From: Brachionus koreanus
Lineage: Eukaryota; Rotifera; Eurotatoria; Ploima; Brachionidae
Direction: 5' to 3'
Assembly (NCBI GenBank): GCA_016987375.1
Contig: PJRA01000549.1
Coordinates: 1,225,459 to 1,289,458 of the forward strand
Length of the DNA stretch: 64,000 nt
Position numbers and translations under genes: made by a program. The notes beneath the pieces are model-generated. The model searched no databases and was not told the DNA's origin. It was given only the letters and a program-made list of their open reading frames with translations. Shown here one piece after another: positions 46,982 through 57,324 of this stretch; positions within the stretch are counted from its first letter, which is position 1, and every line of letters begins with the position of its first letter.

Positions 46982-47531
46982 TTAATTGACAATTTGTACT
47001 CTTTAATTTTATTTTTTGTTGATAAATTTATCTGTTGATATTTTATTTGTTGACAAAATATACTGCTGATAATTTAATTGTTGACGAATTAATTTTTCCC
47101 ATTTATAAGTTGTCTTCATGTAATCAGTAATCATAAATTTTTAATGGATTCCTTTCCTATTTGTGTTGAGAGATCTTGTGTTACCTCTAAAATTTAGGTT
47201 AATCACAAAAAAAATATCATAAAGTTTGGAGATATTGCAGACTTCCGAAGTAGATGAAACAATAGTTGTTAACTTTGTTTGAAAATGATAGATGCCTAAA
47301 GACTATAGAGCATAATGACATGATCACAAAATATTTTGACTCATCCTAATAATTTTATTTTAAATAGCTGCTTCAATTATTGCTAATAATTGATAAATTT
47401 ATAATTAAGTAATTTAATTTTTTTATTACAAATGAAATGAGAAAATAATTGAAGAAAATTTATTGACACTTTTTTTAAATAAAAAAATATTTTTTACTAA
47501 TAAATACTATTTTTTGAAAAGAAATATCTAT
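46982..47531. other. Spacer with a second mariner-relic fragment
   Basis: About 47230-47365 repeats the 3' part of the relic at 42240-43110 (GATGCCTAAAGACTATAGAG, then TTTGACTCATCCTAATA). The remainder is AT spacer and 3' flank of the gamma-carboxylase. Confidence 0.5.
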
Positions 47532-50500
47532 TTAATAGTCGACAAATAATTCAGTATTAATTAGTTTAGAAAAATTTTCTTTGAAAAAAACGCTTCTTAA
47601 AGCATAGTAAAGCATGGAAAAACTTTGTTTGAATCTAATCAAAACAGACAATAATTTTCGATAATTTTTATAAAAAAGTCCGTATTTAGCTTTAACCATT
47701 TTGTCGTTAAAATTTGTGTAAAATTGATTGACAAAACTATGATAAACCATTGTTTTATTCAATTTTTTTTCTTCTACATAACTCAATACATTTCCAATGT
47801 CTTTTTTTAAATTCTGTTTCGGATTGGATTCATTTTTGACAATCATTTCGAAAAAACTCTTAGAATTTATAATCAATGTTTTGTTGTAAGCTTTCCATAA
47901 TAGTTCTGTTTCATCTTTTAATTCTTTAAATTTTTTTAAGGCATCATAAGTCTTGTTAAACGTTTGGAACATGTTTTTGGAAAAATTATCAAACCAGTCA
48001 GACAAAACAATGGCTGTCTCATTCAAATAGATGTAGAAAAAGCACGACGGTTGATCTGAGACGGTGTAAACTGTGTGATAAGTACCAGATGGAAGATTAA
48101 ACTTTTGCCCAACTTTTAAAGTGGTATTGTGTTTTTTTCCTTTTTTTATTTCAGTTTCCACCTGAATTTTTCCATTCAATACTTCAATTGTAGAATTTAA
48201 AAAAGGAGATACAAAATTTTCTAATTTTAGTCCATTCAAATCAGCCACAAAAGTTAAGTCAAAATCAGTCTTGTTTTTTGCATATTGATCCTCAATTTCT
48301 TTTAATTTGCTTCTCCAAGCACTTAAATCAGTCATCAACGGTATAAGCCATTTGACTTGTTTAAATGGACTCCACTCAACTTTTGTCATGTCGACTCTTG
48401 GGTCCACTTGACGCTGATTAAATCTATGATTCATTGATCTCCATATATCAAAGTAAAGTTCGATATCTTTAAATCCATATTCGTTAAGTCGCTGCTCAAT
48501 GCATTTTGCATATTGATACATCATATCACCATGAGATGACCATCTTCGTCTTGATGTCCATGCCTTGGGATTTAAGTAATGAGTTTGATTGGTTTTTTTG
48601 TCGACAAAATGAATCTTTATGTGCTGCGTATGCCATGAGTGAACCATCATGTCCCAAGAATAGCCTAAAATAAAAAATTTAATTTTTATAATAAATTATT
48701 AATAAAATTAACAAATAAATAAAATTATAACCATAAAGTCCATTAGTCCAATTGTTGTATCCTTTGGTAATAAAGTGAGAATAAGGAAGAAACAGTTGTT
48801 CCGAAATATAGAGCAAAGAGAAAAGTGTAAAAAATTTGTGATACAATTTGACTTTTGAAGACTTTTCTTTCTTAAAAAAAAATTTAATTAATATGGCAAG
48901 AATTGAAATTTTTTAAAATACTTTATCTTCAGCTTTGAATTTGTCGTAGATGCAATGTTCAGAGAGTTTATTGATAGAAAATTTTTTGTTTTCGTCTAAA
49001 GTTGATTCAATAATTCCTGCTTTGAGCATTAATCTTTTTGGCCAGTCTAGTGAGTAAAAAAGTGTTGTTGTAGCAAGCATAGTGTAGGGAAACATTCCTA
49101 TGTTGAACATTCTAGAGTTCATTATATGAAAAGACGATGAAATTAAGGTCCCAATTAGACGAGTTTTGTCAAAAAAAAGCATAAATCCAACAAACAGATC
49201 AATAAAAAGCCCTCCACCATGAACTATGAATAATGTTATTTGATCCGTAGTCAATATAGATCTTAAACAAAGTTTTAAAAATTTTATTTATACAAAAATA
49301 TTTTTTCAAATTTTATGATATTGATGATAAAATATGGCCTAATTAATGGTGGATATACTGACAAATTTTGATGACTATAGAAATAAACTTAACTATTTGA
49401 AAATAAATGAATCAATTATTTAATGAAGGTTTTACCCAAAGGACTATCCCGAACGGCTTTGTGCCTTTTTTAGTCCCATTTTATAAAAAAATAGATTAAT
49501 AAACAATTTATGTGAATAAAAAATATCTTAATTTTAGCGTAATTTAAAAATTAAATATTAAAAAATTCGTAATACTTAATTGATATGACAAATTAAAGCT
49601 AATGATCTGATTAAAATGGTAATGATTTTTGAATATTTTTTCAAAAAAAAAAAATTTTAACAATTTTACAGTCAAGTAGTTTAACCGTAGAATATTTACT
49701 ATTATTATTTACTTTTAAAATATGCTTTGGTAAAATTTTTTTTTCTGAAAAAATATTCAAAAATCATTACCATTTTAATCAGATCATTAGCTTTAATTTG
49801 TCATATTTAAACATTCAATATTCATACTAGAAACACCAGTGATTTCTTTTTAAAATATTTTGGTTCATTGAAAAATGCAAAAAATGAAAGTTTTTAGTAA
49901 TAAAAATTTTCTAACAATTTTTTTGTCGAAAATTACCCAAATTAAATTTTATACTTTTTTAGGTATTTTATTTCAAGATAAATTGACCAAAATACTAAGA
50001 AGCAGGAGTAGATGTCATGAAATCTATTAAAAAATTAATGAACTGTTATATATTTTTTAAAAATTCCTTTTGAATAATAAAAAAACAAGCTTTGTTGCAT
50101 TGAAATTTTTAGGCTATTTAAAAAAAAGTTAAATAAAAATACCAAAAATTTTTTGACTTAAAAACAAGAGAATGGTGTGAGCCATCTGTTGCCATCTCAT
50201 TAATCTATAAAGGATATAGAAAAATTCTCAAAGTAAGAGATAAATAAAGCCATTGGAGCCGACAAGGTTCATGGTTTTGTACTTAAAACACGTGCTTAGT
50301 TATTTGTTACTTGAAAATCTTCCAAAGTTAACAGAAAGTCATTTACCATAGGGGAGTTAGCAAAAATTTTAATTTTTAAGCAAATTTTATGGCTTAACTT
50401 AAAAGTGACTCGAGACTTTCTCCTAAAAATTATCGTCCAGTACCATTAACGTGTATTTTATGCAAAGTCCCAAAGTCTATAATTAATACTCAAAGGCCGG

Positions 50501-51731
50501 TCTTTTGAACCCCTTTTGTTACTTCCTTTCTTCGTTTTTATTCAATAAATTTAATCGTTTTTAATAATTTTTTTTACGACCATATTTTCAAATAAAAAAT
50601 AAACAAAATAATATTATTTTCATTGAAGGCGATTCAAATAAAAAGGGTCGAAAATTTCCGCCTTTGAGTTTTAAAACAAATAGTTTTTAATAATTTGTTA
50701 CAAATCTTCTTTAAAATTTTTGAAATTAACTACTAATGTTATCTAATGAGGCTTACTCTTTGGTTTCTTACAAAATTATCTGACTAATTTTCAGCAGCAA
50801 TAAATAAAATAAATGAAAATTTACTTAAATTAAATTCTTTTTCTCTTTTTATCTTTTTGTTGCAAGAAATTGAACGATTAAAAATTTTAAGTTTTGAACT
50901 TGAAATTTAACTCTTTTTAGTTTACTATTTTTAGTTTTAGTTTACATAGCTAATTTGTGTTAATAAGAAAAAAATTTTAATTATTTAATACTTGAAAGGG
51001 TCAAAAACCCAATGAGTGCCCAAATTCCCCATCGAATAGCCTTTAACCCAATCTAATTCAGTTTTCTTTATACCAGCTAAAAAATAGACTAAAAATATTT
51101 GTATTCTCAAAAGCGAATAATTCCAAAGTGGTACATGAGCATTTCTAATATTCTTGTTAATCAAACCATCAATTGATCTTAAAATAAAAACTATTAGCCA
51201 GTGTGTTTTTGCTGGAAAACTTACAAGTATCGATTTCCATCCATGAAAAATAGCAAAAATCCACATAAACCATAAAGATATGAATGATTGTTCCATGTCG
51301 TTTTATCCAAAAAAAACAAATACCAATAAGGAACAGTGAAACAAATGCAAGACCAACGATACTTGAACCCTAGCATTATACCCATTGCTCCAAAAAACAT
51401 GATTCCATAAACAATTACCATCCATTCTGATGAAAGAGGCTTAAGAAAATCAAATAAAGGAAAATGACATTGCTTTGGATTTCCGAATTCCAAGTCAGCG
51501 TCAGTCATGCCTCGTTCATGTGGAATATCCAACATCATTATCAACCCTAATAAATTTTTTTTGAATTAGAGAATTAAATGATATTTTTTAAAATTTACCA
51601 AACAATATACGAAATGCAGCAAGAGATGATGGATCTTCTGGACGATTGAACAAACGCACTAAACCATGCCATGATTTCAATTCGTCTAACTCGAATCCAA
51701 ATAGATGATGAAATTTTGTTTTACTAGCCAT
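47532..51731 (-). CDS. GGCX: Vitamin K-dependent gamma-glutamyl carboxylase
   Basis: ER multi-pass membrane enzyme that converts Glu to gamma-carboxyglutamate using reduced vitamin K, O2 and CO2. Six exons: 51731-51599, 51546-51225, 51177-50992, 49261-48922, 48870-48732, 48664-47532; 2253 nt, 750 aa (human 758). Hallmarks in order: [66 protein letters not shown] (lysine pair at the position of the catalytic base in family knowledge), [29 protein letters not shown] and the lumenal DPRVD. Several membrane helices are obvious in exons 2-4. Intron 3 is 1730 bp and holds a LINE relic and a perfect inverted repeat; the others are 46-67 bp. No Gla-domain substrate is in the window. Confidence 0.96.
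49583..49806. repeat. Perfect 61-bp inverted repeat (hairpin) in GGCX intron 3
   Basis: Arms 49583-49643 and 49746-49806 are exact complements, starting ATATGACAAATTAAAGC and ending TGAATATTTTTTCA, with a 102-bp AT-rich loop. Perfect arms suggest recent origin or gene conversion. It could be a foldback MITE. Confidence 0.85.
50165..50500 (+). mobile_element. LINE reverse-transcriptase relic in GGCX intron 3
   Basis: + strand fragments [14 protein letters not shown] and [17 protein letters not shown] are the N-terminal RT motifs (GPDGI..., NYRPVSLT...) of CR1/Jockey-type elements. Broken by stops and frameshifts. It lies antisense to the host gene. It may belong to the same class as the relic at 1-680, which covers the other end of the RT. 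Confidence 0.75.
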
Positions 51732-52439
51732 TTTATGTTCAGAATGATTAAAACATAAAAAAGAAAATTTATTTTTTCTATCTTTGAGAGGTTAAAAAAT
51801 TCATCGAATAATTCCAAAAATATCATAGGAAAATCATAATTAATAAAATCAATGTATATTGAGCTAAAATTATTTTTAACAAAATTATTTTTTTTCGCAA
51901 TAAATTTGGTTATTTATTGATAAATCCATTGAATTATAAATTATGGACTTGGAAGATGCTTAATCTTCTACCAAAATAAAATACCCTCTAGCTAAATCAA
52001 TTTTTGTAAATGGGTAAAAAAATATATAAATTTAAAATATTCTTCTTTTAACTCATAAGCATAAATTAATAAATTAAAAATATATACTTAAGTTTTTGGT
52101 GAATTAAAATTTGAAAAATAAAACTTCAGCTTTCCCAAAGTTTGCTCATTTATCTTATAATACAAAATTTTTCAAATAATTAATTATTCAAATTTAATAA
52201 AAAGTTTATTCAATTCAAGAGAATTTTTTTGTTCTTTAGCAAAAAATAAAATTTTTAAAATTCTAATTAATTCCAAAATCGAAAATTCAATGAATATTCG
52301 AATTTTTTAAATTTTATCTAGTAGAAAATAATAAAGATTTTAAGGTAAATTTAAAAATAATGAGAATATTTTTTCGTGTTGAGATCCCTACCTATGATGA
52401 GTGATAAGGTAAAAATTATTTATGGCTGAGAACGTATTC

Positions 52440-52620
52440 GCTAAACTGGGACAAATATTTGCGGCCGGTCTCCCAGGCGGTCTGGTTTTATGTCCCCAAA
52501 GAATACGGCCAACTAGGATGCGAGCGGTTAATTGGACGGTCATTTTTACGTTCTCAATTTCAATCTGCGAAAAATACGACCAGCTAAAAACGAGCAGCAA
52601 TTAATACGGTCAACTAATAT
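52440..52620. repeat. GC-rich patch with repeated ACGRCCARCTA units
   Basis: Three related units occur: AATACGGCCAACTA...GAGC (52502), AATACGACCAGCTA...GAGC (about 52573) and AATACGGTCAACTA...GAGC (about 52603). Composition is near half G+C, against roughly a quarter around it. The origin is unknown. Confidence 0.5.
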
Positions 52621-52944
52621 ATGAGCTATATTTGTCAAAATTAAATATTTTTGATTGAAATTTTAAAAAATATAATTTTTTATAAAAAAAAATTGTCTTA
52701 GATTCTTAATTTTTTTCAAATTTTTAATAATAAATATTTAATCAAATAATTATAGATTTAATTATATAATTTAATAATTTATTTTAGTCTTTGATTAATT
52801 CAAAAAGTAGTAAATTTTTGAAAATAATATTATTTTTTTAGATATTTTATAAATACCGTAAACCATTGCGATATCGTGCGTGGGATAACATTTGATCCTT
52901 AGGTTTTAGTGCACGCATAAGCGATCACGATCATCAGCCCCATG

Positions 52945-53245
52945 TTAAAATCGGCCCTCATGGGATGCGTGCATAAAATTCAGATTTCATGATTTGACCC
53001 GGCGTTAAAATTCAAAAAACCTACAATAATGCTAGGTCACAAACTGAAAATGCTTACTTGACCCCACATTATAAATTGAAAATTATAAATTTAATTAGAG
53101 GAAATAAAACTCAAGTTTTTGAGTATTGGTGCGGGGTAAAGAATTAGAAAAAAAAATTCTAAAATTCAAAAAAATAATTAAAAATAGTTTTTTTATTTAA
53201 AAAAAAATCGATCCTAAATTATGGTGCGGGATTAAAATTTAAAAC
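52945..53245. repeat. Degenerate tandem-like repeat around GCG-TTAAAATT
   Basis: Related cores at about 52954 (CATGTTAAAATCGG), 52997 (ACCCGGCGTTAAAATTC), 53061 (ACCCCACATTATAAATTG), 53128 (GGTGCGGGGTAAAGAATT) and 53223 (GGTGCGGGATTAAAATTT), 45-95 bp apart. Strongly decayed. Confidence 0.35.
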
Positions 53246-53445
53246 TAAGAAATTTAATATTAATTTTTAAGATTAAGTTGAAATAAATCAAAATAAGTTT
53301 TTAAAAATAATTATACAGATAAAAAAGTTACTTATAGGTATATTTTTAAGAATCAAAAAGATATTTTTTTTGCCGTTCGCATTCTTTTTTTTTCTTTTGT
53401 ATTAAGCCATAAAGGAAAAAGTATAAATAAATGTGCTAAATAGTT

Positions 53446-53536
53446 CTTTATGAAAATACTGCAGAAGGGAATAAAGAATTTAAAGCATCAAATGGCTGGT
53501 TAGGAAACCTTTGCTCTAGAAAAGATTTAGTTCTAA
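53446..53536 (+). mobile_element. Tigger/pogo-type (CENPB HTH) transposase fragment, interrupted
   Basis: The + strand encodes YENTAEGNKEFKASNGWL and then GNLCSRKDLVL, the CENPB-type helix-turn-helix signature (FKASNGWL..F..R). The reading resumes after the downstream Tc1/mariner-type insertion as RRITDY (54521 onward). Upstream the frame stops near 53440. Only a fragment of ~40 residues survives. Confidence 0.6.
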
Positions 53537-54518
53537 CGGGTGATGCANNNNNNNNNNNNNNNNNNNNNNNNNNNNNNNNNNNNNNNNNNNNNNNNNNNNN
53601 NNNNNNNNNNNNNNNNNNNNNNNNNNNNNNNNNNNNNNNNNNNNNNNNNNNNNNNNNNNNNNNNNNNNNNNNNNNNNNNNNNNNNNNNNNNNNNNNNNNN
53701 NNNNNNNNNNNNNNNNNNNNNNNNNNNNNNNNNNNNNNNNNNNNNNNNNNNNNNNNNNNNNNNNNNNNNNNNNNNNNNNNNNNNNNNNNNNNNNNNNNNN
53801 NNNNNNNNNNNNNNNNNNNNNNNNNNNNNNNNNNNNNNNNNNNNNNNNNNNNNNNNNNNNNNNNNNNNNNNNNNNNNNNNNNNNNNNNNNNNNNNNNNNN
53901 NNNNNNNNNNNNNNNNNNNNNNNNNNNNNNNNNNNNNNNNNNNNNNNNNNNNNNNNNNNNNNNNNNNNNNNNNNNNNNNNNNNNNNNNNNNNNNNNNNNN
54001 NNNNNNNNNNNNNNNNNNNNNNNNNNNNNNNNNNNNNNNNNNNNNNNNNNNNNNNNNNNNNNNNNNNNNNNNNNNNNNNNNNNNNNNNNNNNNNNNNNNN
54101 NNNNNNNNNNNNNNNNNNNNNNNNNNNNNNNNNNNNNNNNNNNNNNNNNNNNNNNNNNNNNNNNNNNNNNNNNNNNNNNNNNNNNNNNNNNNNNNNNNNN
54201 NNNNNNNNNNNNNNNNNNNNNNNNNNNNNNNNNNNNNNNNNNNNNNNNNNNNNNNNNNNNNNNNNNNNNNNNNNNNNNNNNNNNNNNNNNNNNNNNNNNN
54301 NNNNNNNNNNNNNNNNNNNNNNNNNNNNNNNNNNNNNNNNNNNNNNNNNNNNNNNNNNNNNNNNNNNNNNNNNNNNNNNNNNNNNNNNNNNNNNNNNNNN
54401 NNNNNNNNNNNNNNNNNNNNNNNNNNNNNNNNNNNNNNNNNNNNNNNNNNNNNNNNNNNNNNNNNNNNNNNNNNNNATTCGCTTTTAATTTTTGTCCATT
54501 TACTTATGCATCACCCGT
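53537..54518. mobile_element. Second Tc1/mariner-type copy, mostly inside an assembly gap
   Basis: The left terminus ACGGGTGATGCA (53537-53548) abuts the N run. The right terminus (54481-54518, ending TTATGCATCACCCGT) starts four bases after it. Both match the element at 46327-46979, and TA flanks both ends (53535-53536, 54519-54520). The N run of 928 (53549-54476) is therefore the element's interior; the true length is unknown. Confidence 0.85.
53549..54476. other. Assembly gap (928 N)
   Basis: Undetermined bases lying entirely within the Tc1/mariner-type element. Confidence 0.98.
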
Positions 54519-54520
54519 TA

Positions 54521-55893
54521 CGTCGCATTACTGATTATTGACTGATAAAAGTTTATCTGGTTGACTGATTAAGAATGGACCTTAGTTTGATGCATCATCA
54601 AGAGTCGATTTTAAAGTAAAAAATGAAAAATAATTTATTATTTTTTAATGTTTGATGCTGCATCAAATGCAAAATTCAAAAAATTTAGTTTTTTTAAAGT
54701 TTATGATATTATAGCATTGGCGAGATCCACTTTATTGCATGGTTCAAAGGCGTGTCTTAACTTATGGTGCAGCATAATCGTATAAGGGAATACGGTAGTA
54801 AATCATATTTAATATTTGATATATATATATATATATATAAATAAGACATTATTATTTGAATCAATTATCAGATTATCTCCATTTGAATAAAAATATCTTT
54901 TGAATATTATTTTTATCCTATAAAAAAATATTTATCTACAAACGAAAAACTATGCCCTAAAAATAATTTAAACATTAACTTTTATGCTATTTAAAAAGCA
55001 AACATTTTGAAAACATAGACTTTAAAACAAAGAATTAAGATTCTATATGAATAATGATTGCTAAAGAATTTAATAAAATTTTCTAAAATTTAATTCATTT
55101 CTTTTTTTGTCTTTTTTTTGCTAGAAATTGAAAAATTAAAAATTTTGAAAAAGTGACCATTTATACCTTTTGCAAGATATTTGGCAATTTTACATGACTT
55201 TTAATAAAATAAAATGATTTATTAGAGATGCATATTTGATACGACTGTATTCTAAAAGTAATAATCAGATAGATTTAAATTTGTTGAATTCGCAGGATAA
55301 TGATCTTAATCAAAGAATTTAAACATGTGTTCCTTACACCAGTTTTCAAATATTTTTAAGTTGTGTTAAAAACATTTGAAAATTTTGATTAAGATTTGAA
55401 AAATGATAAAAAAAGGTACCAACAAGTTATTTTGATTTGAAATATTTAGAAAACATGCAGAATCATGGTTTATTTTTTGCTGGAATATAAGTAAGCATTA
55501 ATAATTTTGGTTTTTTAGATTTAGAATTATTTCAATGCACGCATTCTTGGGTAATCAATTAAATTTCAAATTTAATTACATATAAATTTTAAATTTAATA
55601 TTAGTAATATTAAATTTAAAATTATACGCCAAATTTAATCTAAGCTGGTTTCGATGTAATATTTATCTAGAATAAAATTTTTAGCTGTTTGTCTTAGAGT
55701 TTATAAGCTCTCACAATGTGTTAAATTAATAAAATTTAAAAAAAATTTTTTTGATATAATCTATTTCAACATCTCATTTTATTGAGTTTAATTAATTACA
55801 GCAAAAAAAAAATTTTTTTCTTTAAAGATGAATGTTGACAACAGGAGTCAGATCTCAAAGTTTTATCCAGATTTTTTGCCAACAAAAAATTGA
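54521..55893. other. Intergenic AT-rich region
   Basis: No gene. Contains a TA microsatellite (about 54819-54840) and short repeated GATGCATCATCAAG/GATGCTGCATCAAATG elements (54587-54670). The stretch 55075-55150 resembles 50830-50890 in GGCX intron 3, so a dispersed AT-rich repeat is likely. Confidence 0.4.
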
Positions 55894-55900
55894 TATAAAT
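55894..55900 (+). promoter_or_regulatory. Possible TATA box
   Basis: TATAAAT 33-39 bp before the ATG of the secreted protein. If used, the 5' UTR would be only a few bases, so this is uncertain. Confidence 0.25.
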
Positions 55901-55932
55901 ATTTTAACAATTAAAATAAATTTAAAAAAAAA

Positions 55933-57324
55933 ATGCTTATTTTATTAATAGAGTTATTCTCAATTTTTTGTGCGATTGGTTTAGGCCAAATTAGCGAAAG
56001 CAGCTCTTGTACAAAGTCAGTTCAACTTTACTCAGAAAGAGTAATAAGTGATAATTTGAATATAGTTGTTTATGGTAGTCTAGAAAACGAAACTCATAAA
56101 GCATACACATGCGTTTCATCCAATCAGCCTGATAAAATATACTCATTTAGTATAAATATTCCGGATACTTATTTAATGTCATTTGATATTAAAATGACTG
56201 ATGAGAATGATGGAGACTCAGTTGACACTGTATTAGCTCTATCAAAGGATTGTTCAAGCACTCTTTTCTGTAATGATGATTTTAATGGAAGATCATCAAG
56301 AATAATGGGCTCTCTTGTAAATGGTGACTATTTTTTGATTGCATCAGTATTTAGTAATCTACATAAGGATTCTACATATAAATTGACTGTATCTCTTCAA
56401 AAAAACCTTCGACCAACACCACCACCACCATATGGCTCATGTAATAATCCAGCTGAGGTGTTCGAAATACCAAGAAATAATGTGAGAAATGCACATTATT
56501 ATGTTTATTTAAATCAATTTGATTTTGTGGATTCAGTGAAACCAATTTGTTCTAAGTTTACAAGTGCTGACTATATTGTGAGATTAATTGTGCCAGAAAA
56601 TTTACAAGTTTTCATTGAGATAAGAGCAAGCTCGTATGACAACAAATTTGATACTATTGTTGAAATTGCGGATTCTAATTGTAATCCGTTAAATAATAGT
56701 TTGTATTGCAATGACGATTCACCAATTCATCCTGGACTCGGATCATATGTGAATGGGACCCTTTCTTCTGGAGAATATAAACTAGTTTTATCTGCTTACA
56801 ATTCGAATTATAGTGGTTCATTCCAAGTCAGAATTAACTCAACAATTGTCAACAGTGGGCCTTTTGGTGACTATGGAACTTGCTTTAATCCTAAAAATTT
56901 GTACACACAGGCTGAAATTCCACGAGAAGGATTAAATAATTATATAATAAGTGATAATTTAGAAAATTTTAATTCTAGTGATCAGACAATTTCGTGTGTC
57001 AGTGTACCGTACTTAGTGCCTAAAGTGGTTTACAAATTTGATATTGCTAAAGATTTAAGAATGAAATACGACATTCAGATGAGTAAATTTGATGGTTCTA
57101 ATAAAATGGATACAGTCTTAGAATTGGTAAGTGAAAATTGTGAATCATTAAGTTATTATAACTACAACTCAAATTGCAATGATGATTCGAATCCCCCTGG
57201 TGGTGTTTCATCGCGATTGAATGGAAACTTGACAAGTGGAACTTATAAGTTGATTGCAACAGTTACTGGTTATGGTCATATTGGATCTTATAAGATTAAG
57301 GCTTCATTTATTAAAATAAATTGA
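55933..57324 (+). CDS. Secreted protein with three PPC-like domains
   Basis: Intronless, 463 aa. An N-terminal signal peptide (MLILLIELFSIFCAIGLG) implies secretion; no C-terminal anchor is seen. Three homologous modules follow, about residues 26-156, 167-300 and 316-460. Each starts near a Cys (YGSCNNP, YGTCFNP in modules 2 and 3) and ends in the pattern DT(V/I)..E(L/I)....C......CNDD......(S)R(L)NG.L.SG.YKL. This resembles the bacterial pre-peptidase C-terminal (PPC) beta-sandwich (DTYLEL...NDD...SRL...L.AGTYYI). N-glycosylation sequons are frequent. I infer an extracellular binding or structural role; no catalytic domain is present. The lack of introns contrasts with neighbours and fits transfer or retroposition. 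Confidence 0.85.
   Translation: MLILLIELFSIFCAIGLGQISESSSCTKSVQLYSERVISDNLNIVVYGSLENETHKAYTCVSSNQPDKIYSFSINIPDTYLMSFDIKMTDENDGDSVDTVLALSKDCSSTLFCNDDFNGRSSRIMGSLVNGDYFLIASVFSNLHKDSTYKLTVSLQKNLRPTPPPPYGSCNNPAEVFEIPRNNVRNAHYYVYLNQFDFVDSVKPICSKFTSADYIVRLIVPENLQVFIEIRASSYDNKFDTIVEIADSNCNPLNNSLYCNDDSPIHPGLGSYVNGTLSSGEYKLVLSAYNSNYSGSFQVRINSTIVNSGPFGDYGTCFNPKNLYTQAEIPREGLNNYIISDNLENFNSSDQTISCVSVPYLVPKVVYKFDIAKDLRMKYDIQMSKFDGSNKMDTVLELVSENCESLSYYNYNSNCNDDSNPPGGVSSRLNGNLTSGTYKLIATVTGYGHIGSYKIKASFIKIN

Larger units (their letters stand above)
51732..53430. other. Intergenic, with GC-rich patch and degenerate repeats
   Basis: No supported gene. AT-rich spacer with the GGCX promoter at its left edge (no clear TATA). 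Contains a GC-rich repeat patch at 52440-52620 and a degenerate repeat array at 52945-53245 (separate entries). The 60-70-codon frames at 52388-52604 overlap on opposite strands inside the GC-rich patch and are not credible genes. Confidence 0.45.

Noticed and set aside
53540..54541. 333-codon open frame across the second gap
   Set aside because: Artefact of the N run; the ends are transposon termini and flank.
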